Shown: in pieces, positions 6,003 to 12,380 of the stretch | Layout of the letters: each line of letters begins with the position of its first letter | How positions within the stretch are numbered: the first letter of the stretch is position 1 | Origin: Actinomycetes bacterium | GTDB lineage: Bacteria; Actinomycetota; Acidimicrobiia; Acidimicrobiales; Ilumatobacteraceae | DNA length: 13,760 bases | Reading direction: 5' to 3' | NCBI GenBank assembly: GCA_023417265.1 | Contig: JAEZFY010000042.1 | Location: 1-13,760 of the forward strand | Program-made: the position numbers and the translations under genes | The notes under the pieces: generated by a model | What the model was told of the DNA's origin: nothing | What the model saw: only the letters and a program-made list of their open reading frames with translations | The model's database searches: none

Positions 6003-6008
6003 TAACGT
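6003..6008 (+). promoter_or_regulatory. Putative -10 box (TAACGT) for the leaderless aminotransferase gene
   Basis: TAACGT ends 6 nt before the ATG at 6015. It is divergent from the cysO box 30 bp away, within a 55-bp intergenic region. No Shine-Dalgarno is close to the start. Confidence 0.45.
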
Positions 6009-6014
6009 CCGCGC

Positions 6015-7268
6015 ATGACCTCAACCTCTTCGGCGGGCACCGACCAGGGCGACGCGACACCGGTTGCGTTCGGGTCCGGGTTGCGCAGCGAATGGCTGCT
6101 CGACCCGGCGGTGACCTACCTCAACCACGGCACCGTCGGGGCGCCGCCGCGCAAGGTGCTCGAGTACCAGTGGGCGTTGACCCAGTTGATCGAGCGTCAA
6201 CCCGCCCAGTTCATGTTGCGCGAACTCGCCGACGCCCACGCCACCGGCCAACGCAGCCGGATCCGTGAGGCGGCCGCCGAGGTCGCCGCGTTCGTGGGCG
6301 CCGACGCCGACGGGCTCGTGTTCGTCGACAACATCACCGAGGGCGCCAACGCGGTGCTCAAGTCGTACCCGCTCGGACCGGGCGACCAGGTGTTCACGAC
6401 CGACCTCGGGTACGGCGGTGTCACCAAAGCGGCCGAGTTCGCCGCCCGTTCGGCAGGCGCTGAGCACCGCTCGATTGCCATGCCGCGGCCGGGTGCGCAG
6501 CCGGCGGCGTTCGTCGCCGCGATCGCCGAGGTATTCGAGCACGCCCCGCCGGCGCGCACGCGGCTGCTCGTGGTCGACCACCTCACCTCCACCACGGCAT
6601 TGCTGTTGCCGATCGCCGAGATCGCCGCCGTCGCCCACGCAGCGGGCGCGTTCGTGCTCGCCGACGGCGCCCACGTGCCCGGCCAGGTGGCGCTCGACAT
6701 CGCTTCGCTCGGCGTCGACTGGTACGCGGCCAACCTGCACAAGTGGGCGTGGGCGCCGCGCAGCGCGGGCTTCTTGTGGACTGCTCCCGAGCACCGGCCG
6801 GCGCTCCGCCCGACCGTCACCAGCTGGGGCCTCGACCTGGGGATCGCCGCCGAGTTCGACTTGCCCGGCACGCACAACCCGACGGCGTTCCTCAGTGCCC
6901 CGTACGCGCTCGAGCTGATGCAGTCCTACGGGCTGGCCGCCGTGTGGCGCTACACGCACGAGCTGGCGTGCTGGTCGGGTCAGTTCCTCGCCGACTCGTG
7001 GGGCACGCCGTGGTCGACCCCCGAGGAGATGGTGGCCGCGATGGTGACGGTGCGCCTCCCCGCGTCGCTCGGTGGCTCGCCCGCCGAGGCCGCCGGCGTG
7101 TTCGCCGCACTCGCCGTACGGGGGATCGAGGTGCCGATCTACCCGCTCGGGACGCACCTCGAGACGCGCGTGTCGGCGGCGATCTACTGCGACCGGAGCG
7201 ACGTTGAACGGCTCGCCGCGGCGGTCATCGAGCTCGCCGGACCGCCCCGACCTGGCGCCGCCTCGTAA
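6015..7268 (+). CDS. Class V PLP-dependent aminotransferase-fold enzyme (isopenicillin N epimerase-like)
   Basis: The 417-residue product is a fold-type I PLP enzyme of the class V family, which includes cysteine desulfurases, CefD-type epimerases and C-S lyases. Visible landmarks are YLNHGTVGAPP (35-45), the phosphate-binding VDNITEGANAVL (104-115), VVDHLTSTTALLLPI (187-200; Asp189 for the pyridine nitrogen region), ADGAHVPGQ (216-224), and the cofactor lysine in NLHKWAWAPRSAGFLW (Lys243). TRVSAAIYCDR (384-394) resembles the carboxylate-binding RxS segment of CefD-like members. Only Cys319 and Cys392 are seen, and the catalytic Cys loop of NifS/SufS desulfurases is not recognisable, so a desulfurase role is not supported. 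The gene is divergent from cysO and 9 bp upstream of glycerate kinase. The substrate is unknown. Confidence 0.82.
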   Translation: MTSTSSAGTDQGDATPVAFGSGLRSEWLLDPAVTYLNHGTVGAPPRKVLEYQWALTQLIERQPAQFMLRELADAHATGQRSRIREAAAEVAAFVGADADGLVFVDNITEGANAVLKSYPLGPGDQVFTTDLGYGGVTKAAEFAARSAGAEHRSIAMPRPGAQPAAFVAAIAEVFEHAPPARTRLLVVDHLTSTTALLLPIAEIAAVAHAAGAFVLADGAHVPGQVALDIASLGVDWYAANLHKWAWAPRSAGFLWTAPEHRPALRPTVTSWGLDLGIAAEFDLPGTHNPTAFLSAPYALELMQSYGLAAVWRYTHELACWSGQFLADSWGTPWSTPEEMVAAMVTVRLPASLGGSPAEAAGVFAALAVRGIEVPIYPLGTHLETRVSAAIYCDRSDVERLAAAVIELAGPPRPGAAS

Positions 7269-7271
7269 CCT
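7266..7271 (+). promoter_or_regulatory. Putative -10 box (TAACCT) for glycerate kinase, overlapping the upstream stop codon
   Basis: TAACCT ends 6 nt before the ATG at 7278. Its first three bases are the TAA stop codon of the preceding gene. If active, it gives glycerate kinase a leaderless transcript independent of the upstream gene, though read-through is also possible. Confidence 0.4.
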
Positions 7272-7277
7272 CGGGGC

Positions 7278-8270
7278 ATGCAGGTCGTCGCCGCGGTCGA
7301 CAAGTTCCGGGGCACCGCCACCGCCGCCGAGGTCGCCAACGCGATCGGTCAAGCCTGCTGGGAGGCGGGACACGATTGCGTGGAGTTGGCCCTCGCCGAC
7401 GGCGGGGAGGGTTTGCTCGACGCGCTCGGCGGACCCAACCGCAGCACGCGTGTCACCGGGCCGCTCGGCGCTCCGGTCGACGCCGCCTGGCGGTTCCACC
7501 GCGGCACGGCGGTGATCGAGATGGCGCGGGCGAGCGGCCTCGCTCTGGCCGGTGGCGCCACCGCGAACCAGCCCCTCGACGCCACCACCGCCGGCACCGG
7601 CGAGCTGATCGATGCCGCCCTGGTGGCGGGCGCCAAGCGGATCATCGTCGGGCTCGGCGGCTCGGCCACGACCGACGGTGGCCTGGGGGCGCTCCAGGCG
7701 ATCCCCGTCCCGGCTCGGCTCCGCAACGTCGAGTTGCTCGTCGCCTGCGACGTGACGACCCCGTTCACCGAAGCGGCGGCGGTGTTCGGTCCGCAGAAGG
7801 GCGCCAGCCCCGCCCAAATCGATCTGCTCACCGGGCGGCTCGCCCGGCTCGCCCAGCAGTACCTGGCCGAGTACGGGGTCGACGTGCGCGCGCTCCCCGG
7901 CGCAGGCGCCGCGGGCGGCCTGGCCGGCGGCCTCGCCGCGCTCGGCGGGACGCTCGTCGGCGGTTTCGATCTGGTGGCCGACGAGGTCGGTCTGCACGAC
8001 GCGATCGAGCAGGCCGACCTCGTCATCACCGGGGAAGGCCACCTCGACGCGCCGAGCTTCGCCGGCAAGGTGGTCGGTGGCGTCGCCCGGCTCAGCGAGG
8101 CCGCGGGCGTGCCGGTGGTGGCGATCGGCGGCGTCGCCGACCCCGAGGTGGCGGGCCAGATCCCGACCTACGCCCTGGCCGACCTGTTCGGTATCGACCG
8201 CGCCCTCGCCGAGCCGCTCGCGTGCATCGAGTCGGCGGCCGCGCGCGCGCTCGCCGAGTACGCCCGCTGA
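7278..8270 (+). CDS. Glycerate kinase, type 1 (GarK/GlxK family), compact form
   Basis: Glycerate kinase phosphorylates D-glycerate with ATP to 2- or 3-phosphoglycerate in glyoxylate, glycolate or serine breakdown; this family usually makes the 2-phosphate. Motifs in order are VDKFRGTATA (7-16), ADGGEG (40-45), EMARASGL (81-88), GLGGSATTDGG (125-135), ACDVTTPF (156-163), FGPQKGA (170-176), GAGAAGGLAGG (208-218) and ITGEGHLD (250-257). At 330 residues it is shorter than the usual 370-380; the segment between GLGALQ and the ACDVT strand is abbreviated, with no disruption of the frame. The ATG at 7278 follows the upstream stop by 9 bp. No tartronate semialdehyde reductase or glyoxylate genes are nearby, so the source of glycerate is unknown. 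Confidence 0.92.
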   Translation: MQVVAAVDKFRGTATAAEVANAIGQACWEAGHDCVELALADGGEGLLDALGGPNRSTRVTGPLGAPVDAAWRFHRGTAVIEMARASGLALAGGATANQPLDATTAGTGELIDAALVAGAKRIIVGLGGSATTDGGLGALQAIPVPARLRNVELLVACDVTTPFTEAAAVFGPQKGASPAQIDLLTGRLARLAQQYLAEYGVDVRALPGAGAAGGLAGGLAALGGTLVGGFDLVADEVGLHDAIEQADLVITGEGHLDAPSFAGKVVGGVARLSEAAGVPVVAIGGVADPEVAGQIPTYALADLFGIDRALAEPLACIESAAARALAEYAR

Positions 8271-8276
8271 CGCGCT

Positions 8277-8311
8277 CCGCCGGCGACGGGGCGCAGGCGA
8301 TCAGCCGGCGG
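8277..8311. terminator. Inverted repeat between convergent glycerate kinase and LytR_C genes
   Basis: CCGCCGGC (8277-8284) and GCCGGCGG (8304-8311) are perfectly complementary around a 19-nt loop. The structure begins 6 bp after the glycerate kinase stop and overlaps the last codons of the convergent gene. No U tract follows on either strand, so termination is only plausible. Confidence 0.4.
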
Positions 8312-9011
8312 GGGCCGAGGTGGGCGGCGTGGCCGTGCTCGGGTTGGTGGGTGGCGTCGCCGCGCCGCTCGCGGACTGGTCGATCTGGGTCAGGTCGAGG
8401 TCGCCGGGTGCCATCTCGGCGAAGTCGCGGCCGAGCATCAACAGCACGCCGGCGCCCTTCATGTCGTTGTCGCGGATCGGCAACGGATCGGGCAACGGGG
8501 CCACGTTGAGCGTGCCGCCGAGCACGACGTTGAGCGAGTTGGCGACGGCCTGGGCCGCCGGGTTGGCGGCGTCGTAGTAGATCGCCGAGGTGTCGATGTC
8601 GGGGGCCGATTCGTTGGTGTCGGTGGGGTCGGTGGTCTGGAACCCGGCACTGTTGGCGAGGATCCGGGCGGCCGCGCCCGCCGAGCCGCCGCGCCCGTTG
8701 GCGTTGGCGACGATCACCGACGCACCGGTGGTGGGCAGACCGGGCGGTTCGGTGATCACCGGCTCGAGCTGCGGAACGCTGTCGGATGCGGATGGTGTGG
8801 TGGACTCGGTGGGTGTGACCACACCCGGCGTGTCGCCGCCACCTGCCGGCGCGGTGACGCCACCGTCGTCCGTGATCGAACGCAGGATCAGGTAGCCGGC
8901 CGCGACGGCGATCACCGCGAGCACGATCGCCACGATGCCGCTCACCGGCGGGGGACCGTCGTTGACCCGCGGGCGACGGGCGATCTGACCGGAACCGTCC
9001 TCGTAACTCAT
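8301..9011 (-). CDS. Membrane-anchored LytR_C domain protein (copy 1)
   Basis: The 236-residue product has a short cytoplasmic N-terminus, one transmembrane helix (about 24-44, GIVAIVLAVIAVAAGYLIL), a Pro/Thr-rich extracytoplasmic linker (48-95) and a LytR_C-type domain (about 97-195). The domain shows SVIVANANGRGGSAG, an IYYD strand and VAPLPDPLP, ending in VLLMLGRDF. LytR_C domains follow the catalytic domain of some LytR-CpsA-Psr enzymes but also occur alone, as here; their function is unclear, probably in the cell envelope. A low-complexity tail ends TPPTSAPAG. The ATG at 9011 has an in-frame stop two codons upstream, so it is secure; an AGAGG lies rather far away (13 nt). Divergent from the uridine/cytidine kinase by 44 bp and paralogous to the lipoprotein at 9688-10320. 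Confidence 0.82.
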   Translation of the reverse strand: MSYEDGSGQIARRPRVNDGPPPVSGIVAIVLAVIAVAAGYLILRSITDDGGVTAPAGGGDTPGVVTPTESTTPSASDSVPQLEPVITEPPGLPTTGASVIVANANGRGGSAGAAARILANSAGFQTTDPTDTNESAPDIDTSAIYYDAANPAAQAVANSLNVVLGGTLNVAPLPDPLPIRDNDMKGAGVLLMLGRDFAEMAPGDLDLTQIDQSASGAATPPTNPSTATPPTSAPAG

Positions 9012-9041
9012 GCGCTACAGACTGCCTCTTCGCGACCCCGA

Positions 9042-9047
9042 TACTGT
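9042..9047 (+). promoter_or_regulatory. Putative -10 box (TACTGT) for the uridine/cytidine kinase gene
   Basis: TACTGT ends 8 nt before the GTG at 9056. The complementary strand reads CAGTAT one base offset (9046 down to 9041), which could serve the divergent LytR_C gene and would leave a leader of about 25-30 nt containing AGAGG. Both are inferences. Confidence 0.4.
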
Positions 9048-9055
9048 GGCGCGAC

Positions 9056-9769
9056 GTGCCGGTCGACCCGCAACCAACCCGCCCGTACCTGATCGGAGTC
9101 GCTGGCGGCAGCAACTCGGGCAAGACCACGATCGCCGAGCGGCTGGCCGACGTGGTCGGTGAGCGCCAAGTGGCCTTGCTCAAGCTCGACGCCTACTACG
9201 CAGCGATGCCACACCTCACGCTCGCCGAGCGGGCGGCCCTGAACTACGACCATCCCGACGCGTTCGACTGGCAGTTGCTCGACGCCCACCTGGCCGCGCT
9301 CACCGCCGGCACCCCGGCCGACGTACCGGTCTACGACTTCGCCGACTACGACCGCACGACGGCCGTCACGCGTGTGTGGCCCACTCGCGTCATCGTGGTC
9401 GAGGGCATCCTCGTGCTGTGGGAGCCGCGCCTGCGCGAGCGATTCGACCTGAAGATCTTCGTCGACGCGCCGCCCGACCTGCGCATCATCCGCCGCCTCC
9501 GCCGCGACGTCGCCGAGCGCGGGCGCACGCCAGAGAGCATCATCGAGCAATACCTGGCCACCGTTCGCCCGGCTCACGAGACGTTCATCGAGCCGAGCAA
9601 GCGCTATGCCGACGTGATCATTCCCGAAGGCGGGATGAACCGCCCGGCGCTCGAGGTACTGCTGGCCCGCGTGCGCGAGCTGGCGAGTCAGCCGGCCGAC
9701 GTGGGCGGGGCCGAGCTGCCGGGTGCGCTGTCAGCCGTGGTGCCCTCGGTGGCCGCCCCGCCGCCCTGA
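9056..9769 (+). CDS. udk: Uridine/cytidine kinase family protein, probably cytidine-preferring
   Basis: The 237-residue protein belongs to the P-loop uridine-cytidine kinase family, which phosphorylates pyrimidine nucleosides in salvage. Motifs are the Walker A GGSNSGKTT (17-25), KLDAYY (43-48), NYDHPDAFD (63-71), VYDFADYDR (92-100), VEGILVLW (115-122), FVDAPPDLRIIRRLRRDVAE (135-154) and VRPAHETFIEPSKRYADVII (170-189). In the usual YDFxxHxR motif the His that contacts the base is replaced by Tyr98; in the Thermus thermophilus enzyme a Tyr there restricts activity to cytidine. The GTG at 9056 is the start; a TACTGT box lies 8 nt upstream. The last 27 codons are low-complexity and lie antisense to the convergent LytR_C gene. 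The gene sits between two LytR_C paralogues with no obvious functional link. Confidence 0.9.
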   Translation: MPVDPQPTRPYLIGVAGGSNSGKTTIAERLADVVGERQVALLKLDAYYAAMPHLTLAERAALNYDHPDAFDWQLLDAHLAALTAGTPADVPVYDFADYDRTTAVTRVWPTRVIVVEGILVLWEPRLRERFDLKIFVDAPPDLRIIRRLRRDVAERGRTPESIIEQYLATVRPAHETFIEPSKRYADVIIPEGGMNRPALEVLLARVRELASQPADVGGAELPGALSAVVPSVAAPPP

Positions 9770-10320
9770 AGCTGGGCGAGCGTCTTGTCGGCGGTGTCCT
9801 CGCCGAGGGCCACCAGCACGGTGGCCTCGCCGATCGCGTCCGGGTCTTCGAGCGGGGCCGGCGTCGGCAGCGGTTCGAGCACGATGTCGCCACCGCCCAG
9901 CGCGGCGACCACGGAGTTGGCGACCGCCTCCGCCTCGGGCACCGAGGCGTTGTAGTACACCTTCGTGGTGGCGACCTTCTCGGATGAGTTGGTGGCCGTG
10001 GCCAGCGTGAACCCGGCGGCGGCGAGCTCGTCGCTCATGCGCCCGGCAGCGCCGTTCACCGAGCTGGCGTTGGCGACGACGACGGTGGCGCCCTCGGTGA
10101 TCAGCTCTGGCATGGTGGTGGGTGTGGCGGGCGGTTGCGTCGCCACCGGCGGCGCGGTGGTGGAGCTGGCGATGGTGTTCACCACCGGCGCGGTGGTGCC
10201 CGGCGCGGGGGTGGAGCTGGTGGTGTCGTCGTCGTCACCACCGCACGCACTGAGCGCGAGGACAGCGGCGAGGGCGACGGCCGGCGATGCGGCCCGACGG
10301 AAAACCTGCGCTCGTGTCAC
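9688..10320 (-). CDS. LytR_C domain lipoprotein (copy 2)
   Basis: The 210-residue product has a lipoprotein signal: basic start MTRAQVFRR, a hydrophobic core and lipobox LSAC, with Cys26 as the predicted lipidated residue. An acidic/Thr/Pro linker (about 27-72) leads to a LytR_C-like domain (about 75-174), with ATVVVANASSVNGAAGRM, VYYN, VLEPLPTP and TVLVALGED, and a Ser/Gly/Ala tail. It therefore sits on the outer face of the membrane. The GTG at 10320 is preferred over a TTG 18 nt upstream because it gives a better signal peptide and has a TAGGTT box 7 nt before it. It is paralogous to the gene at 8301-9011 but lipid-anchored instead of helix-anchored. The last 82 bp overlap the kinase gene on the other strand. 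Function unknown. Confidence 0.82.
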   Translation of the reverse strand: MTRAQVFRRAASPAVALAAVLALSACGGDDDDTTSSTPAPGTTAPVVNTIASSTTAPPVATQPPATPTTMPELITEGATVVVANASSVNGAAGRMSDELAAAGFTLATATNSSEKVATTKVYYNASVPEAEAVANSVVAALGGGDIVLEPLPTPAPLEDPDAIGEATVLVALGEDTADKTLAQLQGGGAATEGTTADSAPGSSAPPTSAG

Positions 10321-10327
10321 GCTGACC

Positions 10328-10333
10328 AACCTA
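10328..10333 (-). promoter_or_regulatory. Putative -10 box (TAGGTT) for the LytR_C lipoprotein
   Basis: On the minus strand TAGGTT lies 7 nt before the GTG at 10320, supporting that start over the in-frame TTG at 10338, which would lie upstream of the box. Confidence 0.45.
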
Positions 10334-10338
10334 GTCAA

Positions 10339-10497
10339 GACCGCGGTACGCCGCCGGACACCTGCTGGTGAACACGTGCCGGCCCGGCACTCGCGGACGA
10401 CCTCGACGAGCGATCCGCGCGGTCTCCGGGCACTCGCGGGGGATGCGGCGCCCGCTTCGCTGAGCCCTCAGGTCGCGTCGACCTTGTGGCCGTCGGC
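10339..10497. other. Intergenic DNA with an 11-bp direct repeat, no gene seen
   Basis: This is the largest gap between genes. It holds GGCACTCGCGG at 10386-10396 and again at 10429-10439. I see no coding frame with family similarity, no RNA gene and no clear terminator for the PNPOx-fold gene that ends at 10498. Confidence 0.5.
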
Positions 10498-11115
10498 TCA
10501 GAAGCGAGGGATTGCCGGGGCGCTCGGCACGTCGGGGTCGTGCGCCGGGTCCTGCTCAGGCAGGCTGCCGTCGAACCACGGATCGCGCTTCCAGTCGGGC
10601 ACCGGCGCGGTGCCTTCGGCGCTCGGGACGAACGCCGACGGTGTGGTGTGCTGGTGGGTGTGGACGTAACGGCGGCAATTCGGGAACACGGCCCGGGCGC
10701 GTACGCGCACCGTGAACTGGGCGCCCGGGAACGTGGCGGTCAGCGCATCGTCCGGGTCGATCGACGCATCGCCGGTCAGCCGCAGTCGCGTGCCGTCGGC
10801 GAAGTCGATGAACAGCATCCCGACGGCGGCGTGCTCGGTGATGTTGCCGGCGCTGAGGAACATGCCGTTGCCGTCGTAGACCGGGAACGCCAGGGTCGAC
10901 GCGTCGACGACGCGCACGAAGCCCGCCGCGCCGCCCTTGTACGAGCACTGTGGTTGGCCGTCGGCGTCGCAGGTGGCCAGGAAGAACATGTCGCGGGCCT
11001 CGATGAAGGCTCGGAAGGCGGTGAGATCGTCGCCGACCACGCTCCCGAGTCGGTCGGCGAGGCGGCGCGTGTCGAAGCGGTCCTGAAGCCGACGGTGCGA
11101 GTCTCGGTACTCCAT
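10498..11115 (-). CDS. Pyridoxamine 5'-phosphate oxidase-fold flavoprotein
   Basis: The 205-residue product matches the split-barrel PNPOx-like superfamily (Putative_PNPOx), whose members bind FMN, F420 or heme and act as oxidases or reductases. Recognisable pieces are EARDMFFLATCDADGQPQCS (39-58), KGGAAGFVRVVD (60-71), FPVYDGNGMFLSAGNI (77-92), VGMLFIDF (98-105) and RLRLTGDA (110-117), the standard strand order. The C-terminal CRRYVHTHQHTTPSA (147-161) is His-rich, and the last 40 residues are Pro/Asp-rich. The ATG at 11115 follows a purine-rich AGGGGG (11120-11125), and a -10-like TAGGCT lies farther upstream. The gene is downstream of the siderophore-interacting protein on the same strand, 90 bp away, so it may be partly cotranscribed. 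True pyridoxine biosynthesis is unlikely; the cofactor and substrate cannot be named. Confidence 0.85.
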   Translation of the reverse strand: MEYRDSHRRLQDRFDTRRLADRLGSVVGDDLTAFRAFIEARDMFFLATCDADGQPQCSYKGGAAGFVRVVDASTLAFPVYDGNGMFLSAGNITEHAAVGMLFIDFADGTRLRLTGDASIDPDDALTATFPGAQFTVRVRARAVFPNCRRYVHTHQHTTPSAFVPSAEGTAPVPDWKRDPWFDGSLPEQDPAHDPDVPSAPAIPRF

Positions 11116-11119
11116 GACG

Positions 11120-11159
11120 CCCCCTGGCAACCCGTGCGAATGCGGTGGGGGTGAGCCTA
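11120..11159 (-). promoter_or_regulatory. Putative promoter and ribosome site of the PNPOx-fold gene
   Basis: TAGGCT (minus, 11159 down to 11154) fits TANNNT and would start a transcript with a leader of about 30 nt. AGGGGG (11125 down to 11120), 4 nt before the ATG, serves as the Shine-Dalgarno. It gives the gene its own promoter inside the iron cluster. Confidence 0.4.
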
Positions 11160-11205
11160 GATCGGTGTGCGCGGCGCTGGTAGGGGCTGCGCGCCGGGTG
11201 GGCCG

Positions 11206-12378
11206 TCAGGTGGTGCCGGTGGTGCGCCGCCAGTAGCCGGTCATCGACACCCGCGCGGCGGGGAGGCCGATGTCGTGGCGCAGGTACTTGCGGATCTGGG
11301 TGATCTGGCGCGACTCGCCGGCGCCGAACGCGGTCGCGATCGAGTCGCCCCCGAACCGCGCGACGAGACCGGTGACGAGGTCGTACAGCCCCGTTCCGGT
11401 CCCCGGCTCGGCGCCGCCGCGGTGATGCCACACCACGTTCGTGCGCGTCCCGGGGAACTCGACGGTGTGCTCGGCGTCGATCGTCTCCGCCAGCACGGTG
11501 GCGGCATCGCCGTCGGCCATGCCGTCGAGCAGCGCAGCCACCGCGGCGAACCCGCTTTCGTCGGTGACGAAGAGGTGGTGTCGCGGTTCGGGTTCGGGTG
11601 CGTAGGCGCCCTCGCTCCAGTAGCCCGAGCGGGGGCCCCACAGGGCGAGGCGATCACCCGGTCGGCACGTCGCCATCCACGCCCCGACGCCGTCGGGGTG
11701 ATCGTGGACGACCGCCCACATGGTGAGCTCACGGCTGGCGGGGTCCCAGCGCCGGGTCGTGTAGTACGCGCCGTACGGGCGCGCCTCCGGATCGGCGGCT
11801 ATCCACTCGGCGATCGAATAGCTCGCCGGCAGGGCGCTGCCGGGCCGCGCCACCATGACGTACAGGAACTGGTCGCCGCCGACCGACACGTGCTCGGCGA
11901 GGCCCGGACCGCCGACCACGACCTCGCGGAGGTTGCCGGTGAGATCGCGTGTCCGGCGGACCTCGCCGAGGTGCGTGCGGATCTCAGCCTGTTCGCCGAG
12001 CTCGCGTTCCAGGCTCGTCAGCGGCACGTCCTCGGCAACCACCGCGCGAGCGCGACCGACCAGGCCCATGACGGCCGCCGACACCTCGTCGACGGTCGCG
12101 ACGGGCGTGGCGAACGCGGCGCGGACGCGGGCGCGCCCGGCGGCGGTGACGACGTCGAACCCGATCCCCTGGGTGTCGACCGCGACGACCTCGGCGTCGA
12201 CGGCATCGACGACGCCGGCGGCGTGGCGGGCGAGCAGCAGCACCGTGTCGGCGTGGTTGGCGTTGAAGTGTTCGACCGTGTCGTCGACGCGCTCGCGGAC
12301 GGCAGCGTCGAGCGGCGCGGCCGGATCGCCGGACGGGCGGGCCGCGTCCAGCTGCTGTCTCGTCGTTGCCGCGGTCAT
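11206..12378 (-). CDS. DUF2470 - siderophore-interacting FAD reductase fusion
   Basis: The 390-residue protein combines two parts. Residues about 25-112 match DUF2470 (VDDTVEHFNANHADTVLLLA), a module also found with heme-handling HugZ-type proteins. Residues about 125-385 form a siderophore-interacting protein: an FAD-binding barrel with YGAYYTTRRWD (202-212), VVHDHPDGVGAWMATCRPGD (223-242) and WGPRSGY (247-253), then an NAD(P)H-like domain ending FGAGESRQITQIRKYL (351-366) and TGYWRR (380-385). SIPs reduce ferric siderophores in the cytosol to release iron. The ATG at 12378 is chosen because it lies 2 bp after the stop of the upstream siderophore-binding lipoprotein, implying translational coupling; longer frames run into that gene. 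Whether DUF2470 binds heme here is unknown. Confidence 0.88.
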   Translation of the reverse strand: MTAATTRQQLDAARPSGDPAAPLDAAVRERVDDTVEHFNANHADTVLLLARHAAGVVDAVDAEVVAVDTQGIGFDVVTAAGRARVRAAFATPVATVDEVSAAVMGLVGRARAVVAEDVPLTSLERELGEQAEIRTHLGEVRRTRDLTGNLREVVVGGPGLAEHVSVGGDQFLYVMVARPGSALPASYSIAEWIAADPEARPYGAYYTTRRWDPASRELTMWAVVHDHPDGVGAWMATCRPGDRLALWGPRSGYWSEGAYAPEPEPRHHLFVTDESGFAAVAALLDGMADGDAATVLAETIDAEHTVEFPGTRTNVVWHHRGGAEPGTGTGLYDLVTGLVARFGGDSIATAFGAGESRQITQIRKYLRHDIGLPAARVSMTGYWRRTTGTT

Positions 12379-12380
12379 GG

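Noticed and set aside
6015..7268. Cysteine desulfurase partner for cysO or fdhD
   Set aside because: No recognisable catalytic Cys loop; overall pattern is closer to CefD-like class V enzymes.
6021..8042. Long minus-strand open frame (673 codons) opposite the class V enzyme and glycerate kinase
   Set aside because: It spans two well-supported plus-strand genes and reads as low-complexity Arg/Gly/Ala sequence.
10321..10338. TTG start at 10338 for the LytR_C lipoprotein
   Set aside because: It lengthens the signal peptide n-region, and the GTG at 10320 has a TAGGTT box correctly spaced.
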